Shown here: positions 1-8,887 of the stretch, piece after piece
Numbering within the stretch: the stretch's first letter is position 1
How the letters are laid out: every line of letters starts with the position of its first letter
DNA from: Betaproteobacteria bacterium
GTDB taxonomy: Bacteria > Pseudomonadota > Gammaproteobacteria > Burkholderiales > JACQAP01
Direction: 5' to 3'
Assembly (NCBI GenBank): GCA_016194905.1
Contig: JACQAP010000034.1
Location: 62,001-126,000 of the forward strand
Length of the DNA: 64,000 nt
The notes under the pieces: generated by a model
What the model was told of the DNA's origin: nothing
Databases searched by the model: none
Seen by the model: only the letters and a program-made list of their open reading frames with translations
Program-made: the position numbers and the translations under genes

Positions 1-166
1 TGGCGACGATCTCCTCGGGCTTCTCCACCGTCTCGAGAAGTTTGAGATAGCGCTGCACCAGCAGCTCGGTCTTCCCCGAGCCCGCTGGCGCCTGCACGAT
101 GAACGAGCGGCGCACGTCGAGCGCCGCTTCGCGCTCCTTTTGGTCGGCCGGTGCGCGCTCAGCCAT
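1..166 (-). CDS. UvrD/RecB-type (AddA-like) helicase-nuclease, N-terminal part
   Basis: Reading the minus strand from the ATG at 164-166 gives an open frame that runs off the window edge after 55 codons. It carries a Walker A motif of the UvrD type (QAPAGSGKTELL) about 30 residues in, followed by a QRYLKLL helix, as in AddA/RecB superfamily 1 helicases. Its upstream neighbour in the same direction encodes a PD-(D/E)XK nuclease, the usual AddB-like partner, so the pair probably processes double-strand breaks. Only the N-terminus is visible, so the nuclease domain cannot be checked. Confidence 0.85.
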   Translation of the reverse strand, partial: MAERAPADQKEREAALDVRRSFIVQAPAGSGKTELLVQRYLKLLETVEKPEEIVA

Positions 167-342
167 CACCCTCTCCCCGACCCTCTCCCGTCGAGGGAGA
201 GGGAGCTTTTTGGCCTTTATTAGAGTCCTTCATCATTCGACCTTCGCATCAGAATCCCCCTCTCCCCTCGCGGGACAAGGGAACACTTGGAGCGGAGCGG
301 AGGGCCGGGGACAAGGGAACACTTGGAGCGTAGCAGAGGGGC
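167..342. repeat. Intergenic palindrome and 22-bp direct repeat
   Basis: The spacer between the two repair genes has a perfect 9-bp inverted repeat, CCCTCTCCC at 181-189 and GGGAGAGGG at 195-203, followed on the plus strand by a short T run. A 22-bp direct repeat lies at 273-294 and 309-330, 36 bp apart. I see no gene here. The palindrome resembles dispersed intergenic repeats of proteobacterial genomes; a role in termination or mRNA stability is a guess. Confidence 0.6.
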
Positions 343-3003
343 TCATTCATCGCCGCCCTCCTCGCCTTCCGCCAGCGCATTCACTTTCTCGTACACGCGG
401 CAGAGCGGCTGCAGATCGCAGTAGCGGCAGGTGGCGAGCTGCTTCTTGGGATCCACGCGCGCATCGCCGGAGGCGAAGCCAGTACCCAGGGCTTCGATCT
501 CCTCCTTCCAGCCGTCAACCAGCGCGTTCCAATCCTTCGCCTGCTTCACGTCCGGGATCAGATCCTTCCTATCGGAAAAGCCCATGTAGCGCATCTCGCC
601 GGTCTTGAGCTTGGCGAAGGCGACGGCGGCGATGTCTTCCCTGGCGTTCAGAGCATAGAGCGGCAACTGCGGATCGTCGGGACGCTCGCCGAGCCACTCA
701 TTGGGAGTAGGCCGCCCGGTCTTGTAGTCGATGAGTGCGTGGCCGCCGGCTTCGAGCTTATCCATGCGATCGATGCGGCCGTTCAACTCGAGTCCGGCGA
801 CAGAGAGCTTGCGCTTTTCCTCCATCGCGACGACTTCGAAAGGAGGACGCTCGCGCTCGACTTCGAGCCATTCGCGTGCGAGCTTCGCAAGGCGCTTGCG
901 TTCAAGGCCGGCGAAAGGTTCTTCGAGCTTCGCTTCCCGAACTGCGACAGCGGTTGCGCGCTCGATGACAGGACCACAGTCCCCCTGGATGCCTTCGCTT
1001 CCTTTCAATTCGCTCCACAACTCTTTCATCAAGGTGTGCAACAGCAGGCCGCGGGCACGCGCGTCCAGACCGGCGACGGGTTCTTCCAGACTCTCCGCAG
1101 CCAAACGATGGCGCGCGAAAGCACGAAACGGACAGGCCGCCTGGTCGGAGAGAATCCGGGTTCCACCTCTCGGTGTTTTCGTGGCCAGTGCGGGCGCATG
1201 GCCGTCCTGCACGGTCTCGCTCCTGCGAGCGGCGAAGATGAGATCGCGGTAACGTTCGTAGATCCTTGTCTGTGGCGTCCTCAAGGGGACGGCAGAGATC
1301 AATGGAGAGGCGAGCAACGTCCTGTCCTCTTCCATCGTGGGATGCGAGACGACGACCTCGCCCGCTGCGGCCAGCCAGCCTTCGGTGATGCGCTTACCGC
1401 GCGCCAGGGTCGCTTCCGCGGAAGCCTCGGGAATCCCCGCCTTGCGCTGCAGAGCCGGAGGAATGAAAGGACTGGGCGCGGCGGCCAGCGGCCAGGCCTC
1501 GTCGGTCAGCCCGCTCACCCACAATGCATCGAACTCGAGCCCCGCCGACTCGAGCACGCCGAGCACCTGGATCGGCGCGTCCGGCGTCTCGGGCTGGAAC
1601 AGGGTATCGGTGCAAAGGCGCCGCAATCGTGCGAGCGCCTGTACAAATGACATCTTCGGCGTAACGCGCTCGAGCTTGGCGAACTCGGCCAGCGTCTCGT
1701 TGAACTTGGCTCGGGTCTGGAATTCGTCGGAGTCGAGGCCGCGATCGCCGGGAAAGCCCGCCGCTTCGAGGAGCGCGGAGAAATGCCGCGCCCATTCGTG
1801 CGGCGAGCGCTCGCCGCCGGGTTGCTCCCGCACCATGGCGAAAAGCGCCTCGAGCCCTTGGCGCAGCACAGGCGCGCCTTCGATCAGCGCCACCAGCTTG
1901 CCCAGCGTCACGCGCGCAGGCGCTCGCTTGCGCGACTCCGCGTCGAGCCGCGCACGCTGCGCAAGTTCAGGCTCGGCGCCGGCGAGGAAGGGCGAGCGCA
2001 TCAGCTTGCTCGCCTGCTCAAAGGGAATCTCGCCGGAAGCGAGCTCAAGGACGGAGAGCGCGGCGCGCGTAAGCGGATAGTCGGCGAGCGGTGTGCCGAG
2101 CGAAATATTGATTGGCAGCGCGTTGCGCTCCGCGCCGGGAAGGTTACGGGCCGGGTGCATGACGCGCGCGAACACGCGCGCCACTTCCTTGCGGCGCTGT
2201 CCCAATTCGGGAACCACGATGCCGATGCGCTTTGCGCCTGCTTCCAGTTTTGCGCGCGCCCAGCTTGCCGCCGCTTCCAGCTCCTCGCGCGCCGAGGGGA
2301 AAGCAATGCGGCTCGCCTTCGCTTGCTTTGCCTCTGGCGCGCAACTGCGCACCTCTATGCCCTGCTTCGCGCAGGCATCCAGAAAGTCCCGCACCTGCGG
2401 CGGCACGACGTCGAAGGCGTACGCGACTAAAAGTTTCGGTTTCCTGAGCGCCGCTTCTTTCAGCAGCGGCGCGACGACGTCGGCAACGCGCGCGCCCTCG
2501 GTGTTGCCCTCCTTGTCGCAACGCCTCGCGTAGTCCTTCGCCCACTCGGCAAAGGCTCTGGCGTCTTCATTTCCCGGAAAGCTCCCCAGCACGCCGGCAA
2601 TGCGCCACTCGTGCGCGAGCCCCCAGGCCTTGCGGCAGTCCGCCGCGGCGCGCGGCACGGCAAGGAGCGCCTCGCCCCACTCGCTCGCGCGGATCGCCGC
2701 CTCCCACAGTTCCTGTTCCTGCGCGCCGGTGAGCAGCAGCGGAAGTTGCGCCGCGATATCGGAGTACAGCGCATCTTCGTAGAGCCGCTCGACGAAGGCG
2801 CCGAACGGAAGAATGTCCGCGGTTTCCCAGACGGTGAGGCCGGATGCGATTTGCCACTCGTCGAATTCGCGCGCGAGCGTCTGCGCGAGGCGCCGGTTCG
2901 GGGTCACGACGGCAATGCCCTCGGAATGTCCCCTGGCGAGATGCGCGAAGAGCTCGCGCTTTTGAACAACCGGAAATTCGGCGCCGACAGTCATGGCGCC
3001 CAA
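343..3003 (-). CDS. PD-(D/E)XK nuclease family DNA repair protein, AddB-like
   Basis: The 886-residue protein has the layout of the betaproteobacterial AddB-like repair family: a long degenerate helicase-like region and a C-terminal RecB-type nuclease. Near residues 735-760 GRIDRMDKLE is followed by ALIDYKTGRP, supplying the Asp and D-x-K residues of the nuclease core. The cysteine group CRYCDLQPLC near the C-terminus, with an earlier cysteine in QAACPFRAFA, fits the four-cysteine iron-sulfur staple of AddB nucleases. It lies directly upstream of the UvrD-type gene and is probably co-transcribed. A second ATG three codons in (MTVGAEF) is an alternative start. Confidence 0.85.
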   Translation of the reverse strand: MGAMTVGAEFPVVQKRELFAHLARGHSEGIAVVTPNRRLAQTLAREFDEWQIASGLTVWETADILPFGAFVERLYEDALYSDIAAQLPLLLTGAQEQELWEAAIRASEWGEALLAVPRAAADCRKAWGLAHEWRIAGVLGSFPGNEDARAFAEWAKDYARRCDKEGNTEGARVADVVAPLLKEAALRKPKLLVAYAFDVVPPQVRDFLDACAKQGIEVRSCAPEAKQAKASRIAFPSAREELEAAASWARAKLEAGAKRIGIVVPELGQRRKEVARVFARVMHPARNLPGAERNALPINISLGTPLADYPLTRAALSVLELASGEIPFEQASKLMRSPFLAGAEPELAQRARLDAESRKRAPARVTLGKLVALIEGAPVLRQGLEALFAMVREQPGGERSPHEWARHFSALLEAAGFPGDRGLDSDEFQTRAKFNETLAEFAKLERVTPKMSFVQALARLRRLCTDTLFQPETPDAPIQVLGVLESAGLEFDALWVSGLTDEAWPLAAAPSPFIPPALQRKAGIPEASAEATLARGKRITEGWLAAAGEVVVSHPTMEEDRTLLASPLISAVPLRTPQTRIYERYRDLIFAARRSETVQDGHAPALATKTPRGGTRILSDQAACPFRAFARHRLAAESLEEPVAGLDARARGLLLHTLMKELWSELKGSEGIQGDCGPVIERATAVAVREAKLEEPFAGLERKRLAKLAREWLEVERERPPFEVVAMEEKRKLSVAGLELNGRIDRMDKLEAGGHALIDYKTGRPTPNEWLGERPDDPQLPLYALNAREDIAAVAFAKLKTGEMRYMGFSDRKDLIPDVKQAKDWNALVDGWKEEIEALGTGFASGDARVDPKKQLATCRYCDLQPLCRVYEKVNALAEGEEGGDE

Positions 3004-3044
3004 TTTAATGGAATCCCGATCCTCGTGTTACCCGAAACAAAAAT

Positions 3045-3371
3045 TCAACCACGGTCCAGCAGGCCGACTTTGTCTTTCTTGTCCTTCCAGTCGTCGGCAT
3101 CCGCGGGAGCGTCCTTCTTTTCCGTGAGCGTCGGCCAGGCTTTCGACAACTCCGCGTTCAGTTTCAGGAAAGCCCGCTGGTTCTCAGGCACATCGTCCTC
3201 GGCATAGATGGCCTCGACCGGGCATTCGGCCACGCACAGCGTGCAATCGATGCATTCGTCCGGATCGATGACAAGCATGTTCGGGCCTTCGTGGAAGCAG
3301 TCCACGGGACAGACGTCCACGCAATCGGTGTACTTGCACTTGATGCAACTCTCGGTGACGACGTAGGTCAT
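3045..3371 (-). CDS. fdxA: 7Fe-8S ferredoxin FdxA
   Basis: The 108-residue protein starts [17 protein letters not shown] and holds two cysteine clusters, [17 protein letters not shown] and [12 protein letters not shown], the pattern of seven-iron FdxA ferredoxins with one 3Fe-4S and one 4Fe-4S cluster. It carries electrons in the cytoplasm. I chose the ATG at 3369-3371 because an AGAGGA ribosome site lies just upstream and because the family begins here; the open frame extends 38 codons further but that part is not ferredoxin-like. The acidic, lysine-rich C-terminal tail is typical. Confidence 0.95.
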   Translation of the reverse strand: MTYVVTESCIKCKYTDCVDVCPVDCFHEGPNMLVIDPDECIDCTLCVAECPVEAIYAEDDVPENQRAFLKLNAELSKAWPTLTEKKDAPADADDWKDKKDKVGLLDRG

Positions 3372-3716
3372 TACTGATCCTCTTAAAACGGGGAAAGCGC
3401 CCTTGAAACCCGTCGATGCACGCACCACATACGACTCAGCGCCTATCTTGTGTGCCGCCGAACGTGGCGCGACGCAACAAACCAAGACTATATTCTAGCA
3501 AAAACTCCCATCCGGACTATCGACGTTGCAGTGATTTTTAGGACTATGTCACGGAAAACCAAGCGGATTTCGCATATCGCACAAATGCGGTGCGGCGCTG
3601 CGCCTGCTTCCCTTCCAAAAACTTTTTCGCTAGCATAGGTCCCACTCTTCAGATCGCAGTTCGTCCGGACCGCGACGTTTCCCGCACTCTTTATCCACTG
3701 CCGAGGCAATCCATAC
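3372..3716. promoter_or_regulatory. Divergent promoter region between fdxA and trxA
   Basis: These 345 bases separate two divergently transcribed genes and contain no convincing gene. They should hold both promoters, but I could not assign unambiguous -35 and -10 boxes. Base composition is visibly more AT-rich than the flanking genes around 3480-3620. Confidence 0.4.
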
Positions 3717-4043
3717 ATGAGCGAGCATATACATCACGTTACCGACGACACTTTCGAACCCGAGGTTCTCCAGTCACAGGTTCCCGTACTGGTGGATTAC
3801 TGGGCGGAATGGTGCGGCCCGTGCAAGATGATCGCGCCGATCCTGGACGAAGTGGCGACCGAGTATTCGGGTCGCCTGAAGATCGCCAAGCTGAACATCG
3901 ACGAGAACCAGGGCACGCCGCCGAAGTACGGCATCCGCGGCATCCCGACACTGATGCTCTTCAAGAACGGAAACATCGAAGCGACCAAGGTCGGCGCCGT
4001 ATCCAAATCGCAGTTGACAGCCTTTATTGACAGCAATATCTAA
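3717..4043 (+). CDS. trxA: Thioredoxin
   Basis: The 108-residue protein has the classic thioredoxin fold elements and the redox-active WCGPCK motif at about residues 32-37, with the cis-proline segment GIPTLMLF about 40 residues later. It reduces cytoplasmic protein disulfides with thioredoxin reductase. It lies upstream of rho, a widely conserved order in betaproteobacteria. Length matches E. coli TrxA. Confidence 0.97.
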   Translation: MSEHIHHVTDDTFEPEVLQSQVPVLVDYWAEWCGPCKMIAPILDEVATEYSGRLKIAKLNIDENQGTPPKYGIRGIPTLMLFKNGNIEATKVGAVSKSQLTAFIDSNI

Positions 4044-4178
4044 ACTCGCTAGGCTTCACCTCGTACTGGTCGGCGAACGCGCGAATTAGAACAGCGCCGC
4101 GACCGGTTACGGGCAGGTCCCTTCCCGTTTCACATCTTCCCGATCCTTCCGATTGTCACCCTGTAAGGCCCCCTCTTT

Positions 4179-5438
4179 ATGCATTTGTCCGACCTGAAAA
4201 ACCTCCACGTAACGGAACTCGTGGAGATGGCAATCTCCAACGAGATCGAGAATGCCAACCGGATGCGCAAGCAGGACCTGATCTTCGCGCTGTTGAAGAA
4301 CCAGGCCAAGAAAGGCGAAAGCATATTCGGTGAAGGAACCCTGGAAGTCCTGCCCGACGGATTCGGATTCCTGCGATCGCCGGATACCTCGTACCTGGCC
4401 GGCCCCGACGACATTTACGTCAGCCCGTCGCAGATACGGCGATTCAACCTGCACACCGGCGATTCGATCGAGGGCGAGATCCGCACGCCAAAGGACGGCG
4501 AGCGCTATTTCGCGCTGGTAAAAGTCGACAAGGTCAATGCCGAGCCGCCCGAGAATTCCAAACACAAGATCCTGTTCGAAAACCTCACCCCGCTCTTCCC
4601 CACCGAGCAGTTCATCATGGAGCGGGACATCAAGTCCGAAGAAAACCTCACCGGCCGCATCATCGACATCATCGCCCCGATCGGCAAGGGCCAACGCGGC
4701 CTGCTGGTGTCCAGCCCGAAGAGCGGCAAGACGGTGATGCTGCAGCACATAGCGCATTCGATCGCGGCGAATTTTCCAGATGTCTATCTGATCGTGCTGC
4801 TGATCGACGAGCGTCCCGAGGAAGTGACGGAAATGCAACGCTCGGTCAAGGGTGAAGTGGTGTCCTCGACTTTCGACGAACCCGCCACCCGACACGTACA
4901 AGTGGCCGAGATGGTGCTGGAAAAAGCCAAGCGCCTGATCGAACACAAGAAGCACGTCGTCATTCTGCTGGATTCGATTACGCGTCTCGCGCGCGCCTAC
5001 AACACCGTCGTGCCGGCATCGGGCAAGGTGCTGACGGGCGGCGTGGACGCGAATGCGCTGCAGCGGCCGAAGCGTTTCTTCGGCGCCGCACGCAATATCG
5101 AGGAAGGCGGATCACTGACGATCATCGCCACCGCGCTGATCGACACCGGCTCGCGGATGGACGACGTGATCTACGAAGAATTCAAGGGCACCGGCAACAT
5201 GGAAATCCACCTTGACCGACGCATGGCCGAAAAGCGGATCTATCCTTCGATCAACGTCAACCGCTCCGGCACCCGGCGCGAGGAATTGCTGATCGAGAAG
5301 GAAATCCTGCAGAAGATCTGGGTGCTGCGGAAACTGCTTTACCCGATGGACGAACTTGAGGCTACGGAATTTCTGGTGGACAAGTTGCGGGGTACGAAGA
5401 ACAACGCTGACTTCTTTGACAGTATGCGTCGGGGCTAA
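4179..5438 (+). CDS. rho: Transcription termination factor Rho
   Basis: The 419-residue protein is full length. Its N-terminus ([11 protein letters not shown]) is the Rho helix bundle, followed by the cold-shock-like RNA-binding fold ([20 protein letters not shown]) at about residues 60-85. The ATPase core has the P-loop [11 protein letters not shown] near 183-193, the [13 protein letters not shown] segment and the secondary-site stretch [13 protein letters not shown]. It forms the hexameric RNA-dependent helicase that ends transcription. The C-terminal tail ends DFFDSMRRG. Its 3' coding end is repeated twice just downstream (see 5439-5760). Confidence 0.98.
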   Translation: MHLSDLKNLHVTELVEMAISNEIENANRMRKQDLIFALLKNQAKKGESIFGEGTLEVLPDGFGFLRSPDTSYLAGPDDIYVSPSQIRRFNLHTGDSIEGEIRTPKDGERYFALVKVDKVNAEPPENSKHKILFENLTPLFPTEQFIMERDIKSEENLTGRIIDIIAPIGKGQRGLLVSSPKSGKTVMLQHIAHSIAANFPDVYLIVLLIDERPEEVTEMQRSVKGEVVSSTFDEPATRHVQVAEMVLEKAKRLIEHKKHVVILLDSITRLARAYNTVVPASGKVLTGGVDANALQRPKRFFGAARNIEEGGSLTIIATALIDTGSRMDDVIYEEFKGTGNMEIHLDRRMAEKRIYPSINVNRSGTRREELLIEKEILQKIWVLRKLLYPMDELEATEFLVDKLRGTKNNADFFDSMRRG

Positions 5439-5458
5439 TGTAGGTCATCGGGTACAAA

Positions 5459-5508
5459 CGCGCGCTACCCGCAAACGGCCGGCTCCGCCGGTAACGAGTC
5501 CGCGCGCG
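5459..5508 (+). other. Structured element, rho copy 1
   Basis: About 20 bp after the rho stop codon an outer 7-bp stem (CGCGCGC at 5459-5465 with GCGCGCG at 5502-5508) encloses the block CCCGCAAACGG (5468-5478, itself a CCG-CAAA-CGG hairpin), a CCGGC-TCC-GCCGG hairpin (5479-5491) and the block TAACGAGTC (5492-5500). The layout resembles a three-way junction. The same layout recurs at 5625-5674, 10245-10290 and 10368-10413. Function is unknown to me; strand is given as that of the host gene. Confidence 0.7.
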
Positions 5509-5513
5509 ACCCC

Positions 5514-5604
5514 ATGGACGAATTGGAAGCGACGGAGTTCTTGGTCGATAAGCTGCGCGGGACCAAGAACAATGCGGATTTTTTTGACTCGATGCGCCGT
5601 GGTT
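5514..5604 (+). pseudogene. Second copy of the rho 3' coding end, recoded
   Basis: Starting at the ATG at 5514, 30 codons encode a peptide identical to the last 30 residues of Rho (MDELEATEF to DSMRRG) and end in a stop. Compared with the true rho end at 5346-5438, most codons differ by synonymous changes (for example CTT GAG GCT against TTG GAA GCG). It has no start region or promoter of its own that I can see. A plain duplication left in noncoding DNA should also collect amino-acid changes, so this tail probably came recently from a functional rho gene. Confidence 0.85.
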
Positions 5605-5624
5605 AGATAGGTACGGGATAAAAG

Positions 5625-5674
5625 CGCGCCCTGCCCGCAAACGGCCGGCGCCGCCGGTAACGAGTCCGGGCGCG
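5625..5674 (+). other. Structured element, rho copy 2
   Basis: The layout is the same as at 5459-5508: outer stem CGCGCCC (5625-5631) with GGGCGCG (5668-5674), CCCGCAAACGG, a CCGGC-GCC-GCCGG hairpin and TAACGAGTC. One outer-stem pair is G-C in copy 1 (5464/5503) and C-G here (5630/5669), a compensatory change that supports a real stem. It follows the stop codon of the recoded rho tail by about 20 bp. Confidence 0.7.
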
Positions 5675-5679
5675 ACCCA

Positions 5680-5760
5680 ATGGACGAGATTGAAGCTACG
5701 GAATTTCTGGCGCACAGGTTGCGGTGTGCGAAAAAAAGCTTATTCAGCTTAGGTACTTAG
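5680..5760 (+). pseudogene. Third, degraded copy of the rho 3' coding end
   Basis: From the ATG at 5680 the sequence starts like the Rho tail (MDEIEATEFLAHRLR) and then diverges (CAKKSLFSLGT, stop at 5758-5760). Its codons match the true rho end (GCT ACG GAA TTT CTG) much better than the recoded middle copy does, so it is probably a displaced and decaying native end. No structured element follows it. Confidence 0.7.
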
Positions 5761-5875
5761 TCCCCGACAGTCGCTTCCTAGCCCTTGAATTCGGGGTTGC
5801 CAATCCCCACGTTCCTGTGGATAATCCGCCCCCTTCGGAAGCGCAAATCCCGCTTCCATCAGATAAGGAACCAAC

Positions 5876-6106
5876 ATGAAACCTGAAATCCATCCCCAAT
5901 ATGCCGATGTCGCGGTGACCTGCAGCTGCGGGAATACGTTCACTACGCGTTCCACGCTGGGCAAACCGCTGCACGTGGAAGTCTGCTCCGCCTGCCACCC
6001 CTTCTATACCGGAAAGCAGAAGATCATGGACACCGCAGGTCGCGTGGAGAAATTCCGCCAGAAGTACAGCAAGGGCAAGACCGACACGAAGACCACCGCC
6101 GCTTAA
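5876..6106 (+). CDS. rpmE: 50S ribosomal protein L31
   Basis: The 76-residue protein matches the zinc-binding form of L31, with CSCG near residue 14, CSAC near 37 and the conserved HPFYTGKQ segment. It binds the central protuberance of the large ribosomal subunit. An AGGAACC ribosome site lies just upstream of the ATG. A strong terminator follows. Confidence 0.96.
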   Translation: MKPEIHPQYADVAVTCSCGNTFTTRSTLGKPLHVEVCSACHPFYTGKQKIMDTAGRVEKFRQKYSKGKTDTKTTAA

Positions 6107-6126
6107 GCGGTCGCTTGTGGCCACAG

Positions 6127-6162
6127 CAAAAAAAAGGGCAGCCTTGGCTGCCTTTTTCTTTT
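6127..6162 (+). terminator. Rho-independent terminator after rpmE
   Basis: GGCAGCC at 6137-6143 pairs perfectly with GGCTGCC at 6146-6152 and is followed by a T-rich run. An A run precedes the stem, so it could work in both directions. Confidence 0.9.
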
Positions 6163-6252
6163 CTTCACCGGCTGTCGGGCGACCGATAGAATGATGCATG
6201 CAATTGGGCTGAGGCTCGGCATCCGCATCGAAGAGGTTCGAGGGAAACCGCG

Positions 6253-7137
6253 ATGGAATCAAGCATCCTGGAGTTAGTGTCTCCGACGAATTGGGACCCC
6301 ATCGTCAACGCCATCGAATCCGCGGACGCCACGCAGGCGTTGGAAAGAGGCCGCATCCTTTTGTTCAAGTTTCTGGGATTTTCGCTGACCCCGCGGGAGC
6401 AACGCTTTCTGAGCCCGGAATGCGCCGACCCGCGCGCCAAGAACATCAGCTACGACTCCGGCACCGACAAGGTTCGGGGCACCACTGTGCAAGGTGGAGA
6501 CCGGGAGGACCTGACTGCGATGATGCGCCGGTTCGCCGCCCAGGCGCTGAACTTCGTCAACCAATTGTTGCCCATCTACGCAGAACATTTGGAAATGGGA
6601 CGAACGAGCTACCGGCCCGTGGAAATCCTCGGGCGAACGACCTCGGCCACCAAGAACGATACTCGGCTCCATGTCGACGCCTTCGCGTCCAGCCCGGTGC
6701 AGCGGCGGCGCATCCTTAGGCTGTTCACCAATGTCAATCCACGCGGAGAGCCCCGCGTGTGGCAGGTCGGCGAACCGTTCGAACAGTTTGCTCCGCGCCT
6801 GTTGCCGGACATAGGGCTGCCGCGACCCATTGCCCCCTGGCTGCTGAAGCAACTGCGCATTACCAAAAGTCTCCGCACGCCCTACGATCACGTGATGCTC
6901 AATCTGCATGACCGGGTGAAGCTTGATACCGGTTATCAACGTAATGCGCCACGTGAGCAAGTAAATTTCCCGCCCGGATCGACCTGGATTGTATTCACCG
7001 ATCGCGTGCTGCACGCTGCCCTTGGTGGGCAGTACCTGCTCGAGCAGACGTTCTATTTGCCAGTGCATGCGATGGCAGACGAAAGAATTTCGCCGCTGCG
7101 TATTCTCGAAAGCCACTACGGGCGGCCGCTTGCGTGA
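6253..7137 (+). CDS. kdoO: Kdo hydroxylase, Fe(II)/2-oxoglutarate dependent
   Basis: The 294-residue protein resembles KdoO, which hydroxylates the outer Kdo sugar of lipopolysaccharide at carbon 3 in Burkholderia and Yersinia. The iron-binding motif is seen as LHVDAF (His-x-Asp) around residue 145 with the distal histidine in DRVLHAAL near 255, and the context RRRILRLFTNVNP is typical of the family. It probably acts at the inner face of the cytoplasmic membrane. The next gene is an ArnT-like glycosyltransferase, so both may modify the inner core or lipid A. Confidence 0.8.
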   Translation: MESSILELVSPTNWDPIVNAIESADATQALERGRILLFKFLGFSLTPREQRFLSPECADPRAKNISYDSGTDKVRGTTVQGGDREDLTAMMRRFAAQALNFVNQLLPIYAEHLEMGRTSYRPVEILGRTTSATKNDTRLHVDAFASSPVQRRRILRLFTNVNPRGEPRVWQVGEPFEQFAPRLLPDIGLPRPIAPWLLKQLRITKSLRTPYDHVMLNLHDRVKLDTGYQRNAPREQVNFPPGSTWIVFTDRVLHAALGGQYLLEQTFYLPVHAMADERISPLRILESHYGRPLA

Positions 7138-7225
7138 AATGAAGCCGATGAGCTTCGATGGCAACGACCGCGAGGCGTCGTCCTAGGTCGCCGGCACGAC
7201 ATCCTCCCCCTGCCCTGTCCGCCCC

Positions 7226-8887
7226 ATGCTTCGCCCTGCCCATCTGCTGCGTAACGAGACTATCGCCGCGCATATCACGGAGAATCCGGTCGCGCTGGCC
7301 GTCCTCCTCTGCATAGCCTGGATTCTTCCCGGACTGGTCGGGCACGATCCCTGGAAACCGGACGAAGCGCACACCTTCGGCGTCGTCTATCAACTGCTGA
7401 AGGACGGCGACTGGGTCGTCCCGATGCTGGCCGGCGAACCTTATCTCGACAAGCCGCCTTTGATCTACTTGACGGCGGCTCTGACCGGCACGCTGTTTTC
7501 TCCGATATTGCCCCTGCACGACGGCGCACGCCTCGCCGCCGGCGTCTACATGGCGCTGGCATTCCTGTTCATCGCGCTGACCGCGAAGGAATTGTACGGA
7601 AGCAGCAAGAGCTGGGTTGCCGCGCTGATGCTGCTCGGCTGCGGAGGGTTGCTGGTGCGGGGACACCAGTTGATCGCGGATACCGCATTGCTGGCCAGCC
7701 TCGCGATCGGCCTTTACGCCCTCGCAATCTCGGCACGCCGCCCGCTGATAGCCGGATTGTGGCTGGGGACAGGCCTCGGCGTGTGCATCCTTTCCGAGGG
7801 ACTGGTCGAACCGGTCATGCTGCTGCTCACGATGGCGTTGCTGCCGCTCATGTCATCGCACTGGCGCACCAGGCAGTATTTGCTGACCGTAGTTGTGGCT
7901 CTCGTGGTCGTAACGCCGTGGGCCGTAGTCTGGCCGCTGCTGCTGGAGGCTCGTTCACCGCGCCTGTTTGCGGAATGGTTCTGGGTCGAGAACGTGGAAA
8001 GGCTCAGGGGCATTTTCATTTTCACGGCGGACAAAAATTACTTCTATTACGCGAATGTGTTCCCCTGGTTTGCCTGGCCGGCCTGGCCTTTCGCGCTATG
8101 GGGACTGTGGGTCGAAGGTCGTGCCGGATTGCGAAAACCCGGGATCGTTCTTCCGCTCACTGCATTTGCCGCCTTCTTTCTGTTCCTCAGCATCATCGGC
8201 GAGGGCCGTGACGTTTACGGCATGCCATTGTTACTGCCGATCTCGCTGCTGGCAGTGGTGTCGTTCGAAACCCTGCGGCGCGGTGCCGCCAACCTGTACT
8301 ACTGGTTCGCGATCATCCTGTTCACCTTCTTCGCCATCGTCGGCTGGTTCTACTGGATGGCGATCGACCTCGGCATACCGTTACGACTGTGGACGCACAT
8401 GATGGACATGCAGCCGGCCTATCAGTCGGGTGGTCGTGCCATTGTGGTGATATTGGCCGCGCTGTTCACTTTCGCCTGGCTCCTGCTGCTGTTCAACGTC
8501 AAGCGCAGGCCGGAGAGGCCCGTGATCACCTGGGCGATCGGCATTACCATGCTATGGGCGCTGATCGCGTTGCTGCTGGTCAGATACATCGATACCGGGA
8601 AGACGTACCGCGCCGTATTTACACAGTTATCGCAGGCGATACCGGCGTCGCACGGCTGCATCTACAGCCAGTCGCTGGGAGATCCGCAGCGGGCGATGCT
8701 GCATTACTTCGCGAATATCCTGACCGTGCGCCTTGAAAATCCGGGCAAGCGCCCCGATTGCGATCTGCTGATCATTCAAGACAAGTGGAAGTCACCAACC
8801 CACGTCGACGGTTCCTGGAAACTGATCTGGGAAGGACGCCGTCCCGGCGACAAGGTGGAGCGCTTCCGGCTTTATCGACAATCATGA
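7226..8887 (+). CDS. ArnT/PMT-family membrane glycosyltransferase
   Basis: The 553-residue protein has about 11-12 hydrophobic segments and the N-terminal signature of GT-C lipid-linked sugar transferases: HDPWKPDEAH near residue 40 with a first-loop acidic pair, then GEPYLDKPPLIY. In ArnT the substrate is undecaprenyl-phosphate aminoarabinose and the acceptor lipid A. Neighbouring kdoO supports a lipopolysaccharide acceptor, but the sugar cannot be read from sequence. Its stop overlaps the hslO start by four bases (ATGA). Confidence 0.75.
   Translation: MLRPAHLLRNETIAAHITENPVALAVLLCIAWILPGLVGHDPWKPDEAHTFGVVYQLLKDGDWVVPMLAGEPYLDKPPLIYLTAALTGTLFSPILPLHDGARLAAGVYMALAFLFIALTAKELYGSSKSWVAALMLLGCGGLLVRGHQLIADTALLASLAIGLYALAISARRPLIAGLWLGTGLGVCILSEGLVEPVMLLLTMALLPLMSSHWRTRQYLLTVVVALVVVTPWAVVWPLLLEARSPRLFAEWFWVENVERLRGIFIFTADKNYFYYANVFPWFAWPAWPFALWGLWVEGRAGLRKPGIVLPLTAFAAFFLFLSIIGEGRDVYGMPLLLPISLLAVVSFETLRRGAANLYYWFAIILFTFFAIVGWFYWMAIDLGIPLRLWTHMMDMQPAYQSGGRAIVVILAALFTFAWLLLLFNVKRRPERPVITWAIGITMLWALIALLLVRYIDTGKTYRAVFTQLSQAIPASHGCIYSQSLGDPQRAMLHYFANILTVRLENPGKRPDCDLLIIQDKWKSPTHVDGSWKLIWEGRRPGDKVERFRLYRQS

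Noticed and set aside
99-608. Plus-strand open frames at the left edge
   Set aside because: They overlap the helicase start, the palindrome and the end of the nuclease gene on the other strand and are low-complexity.
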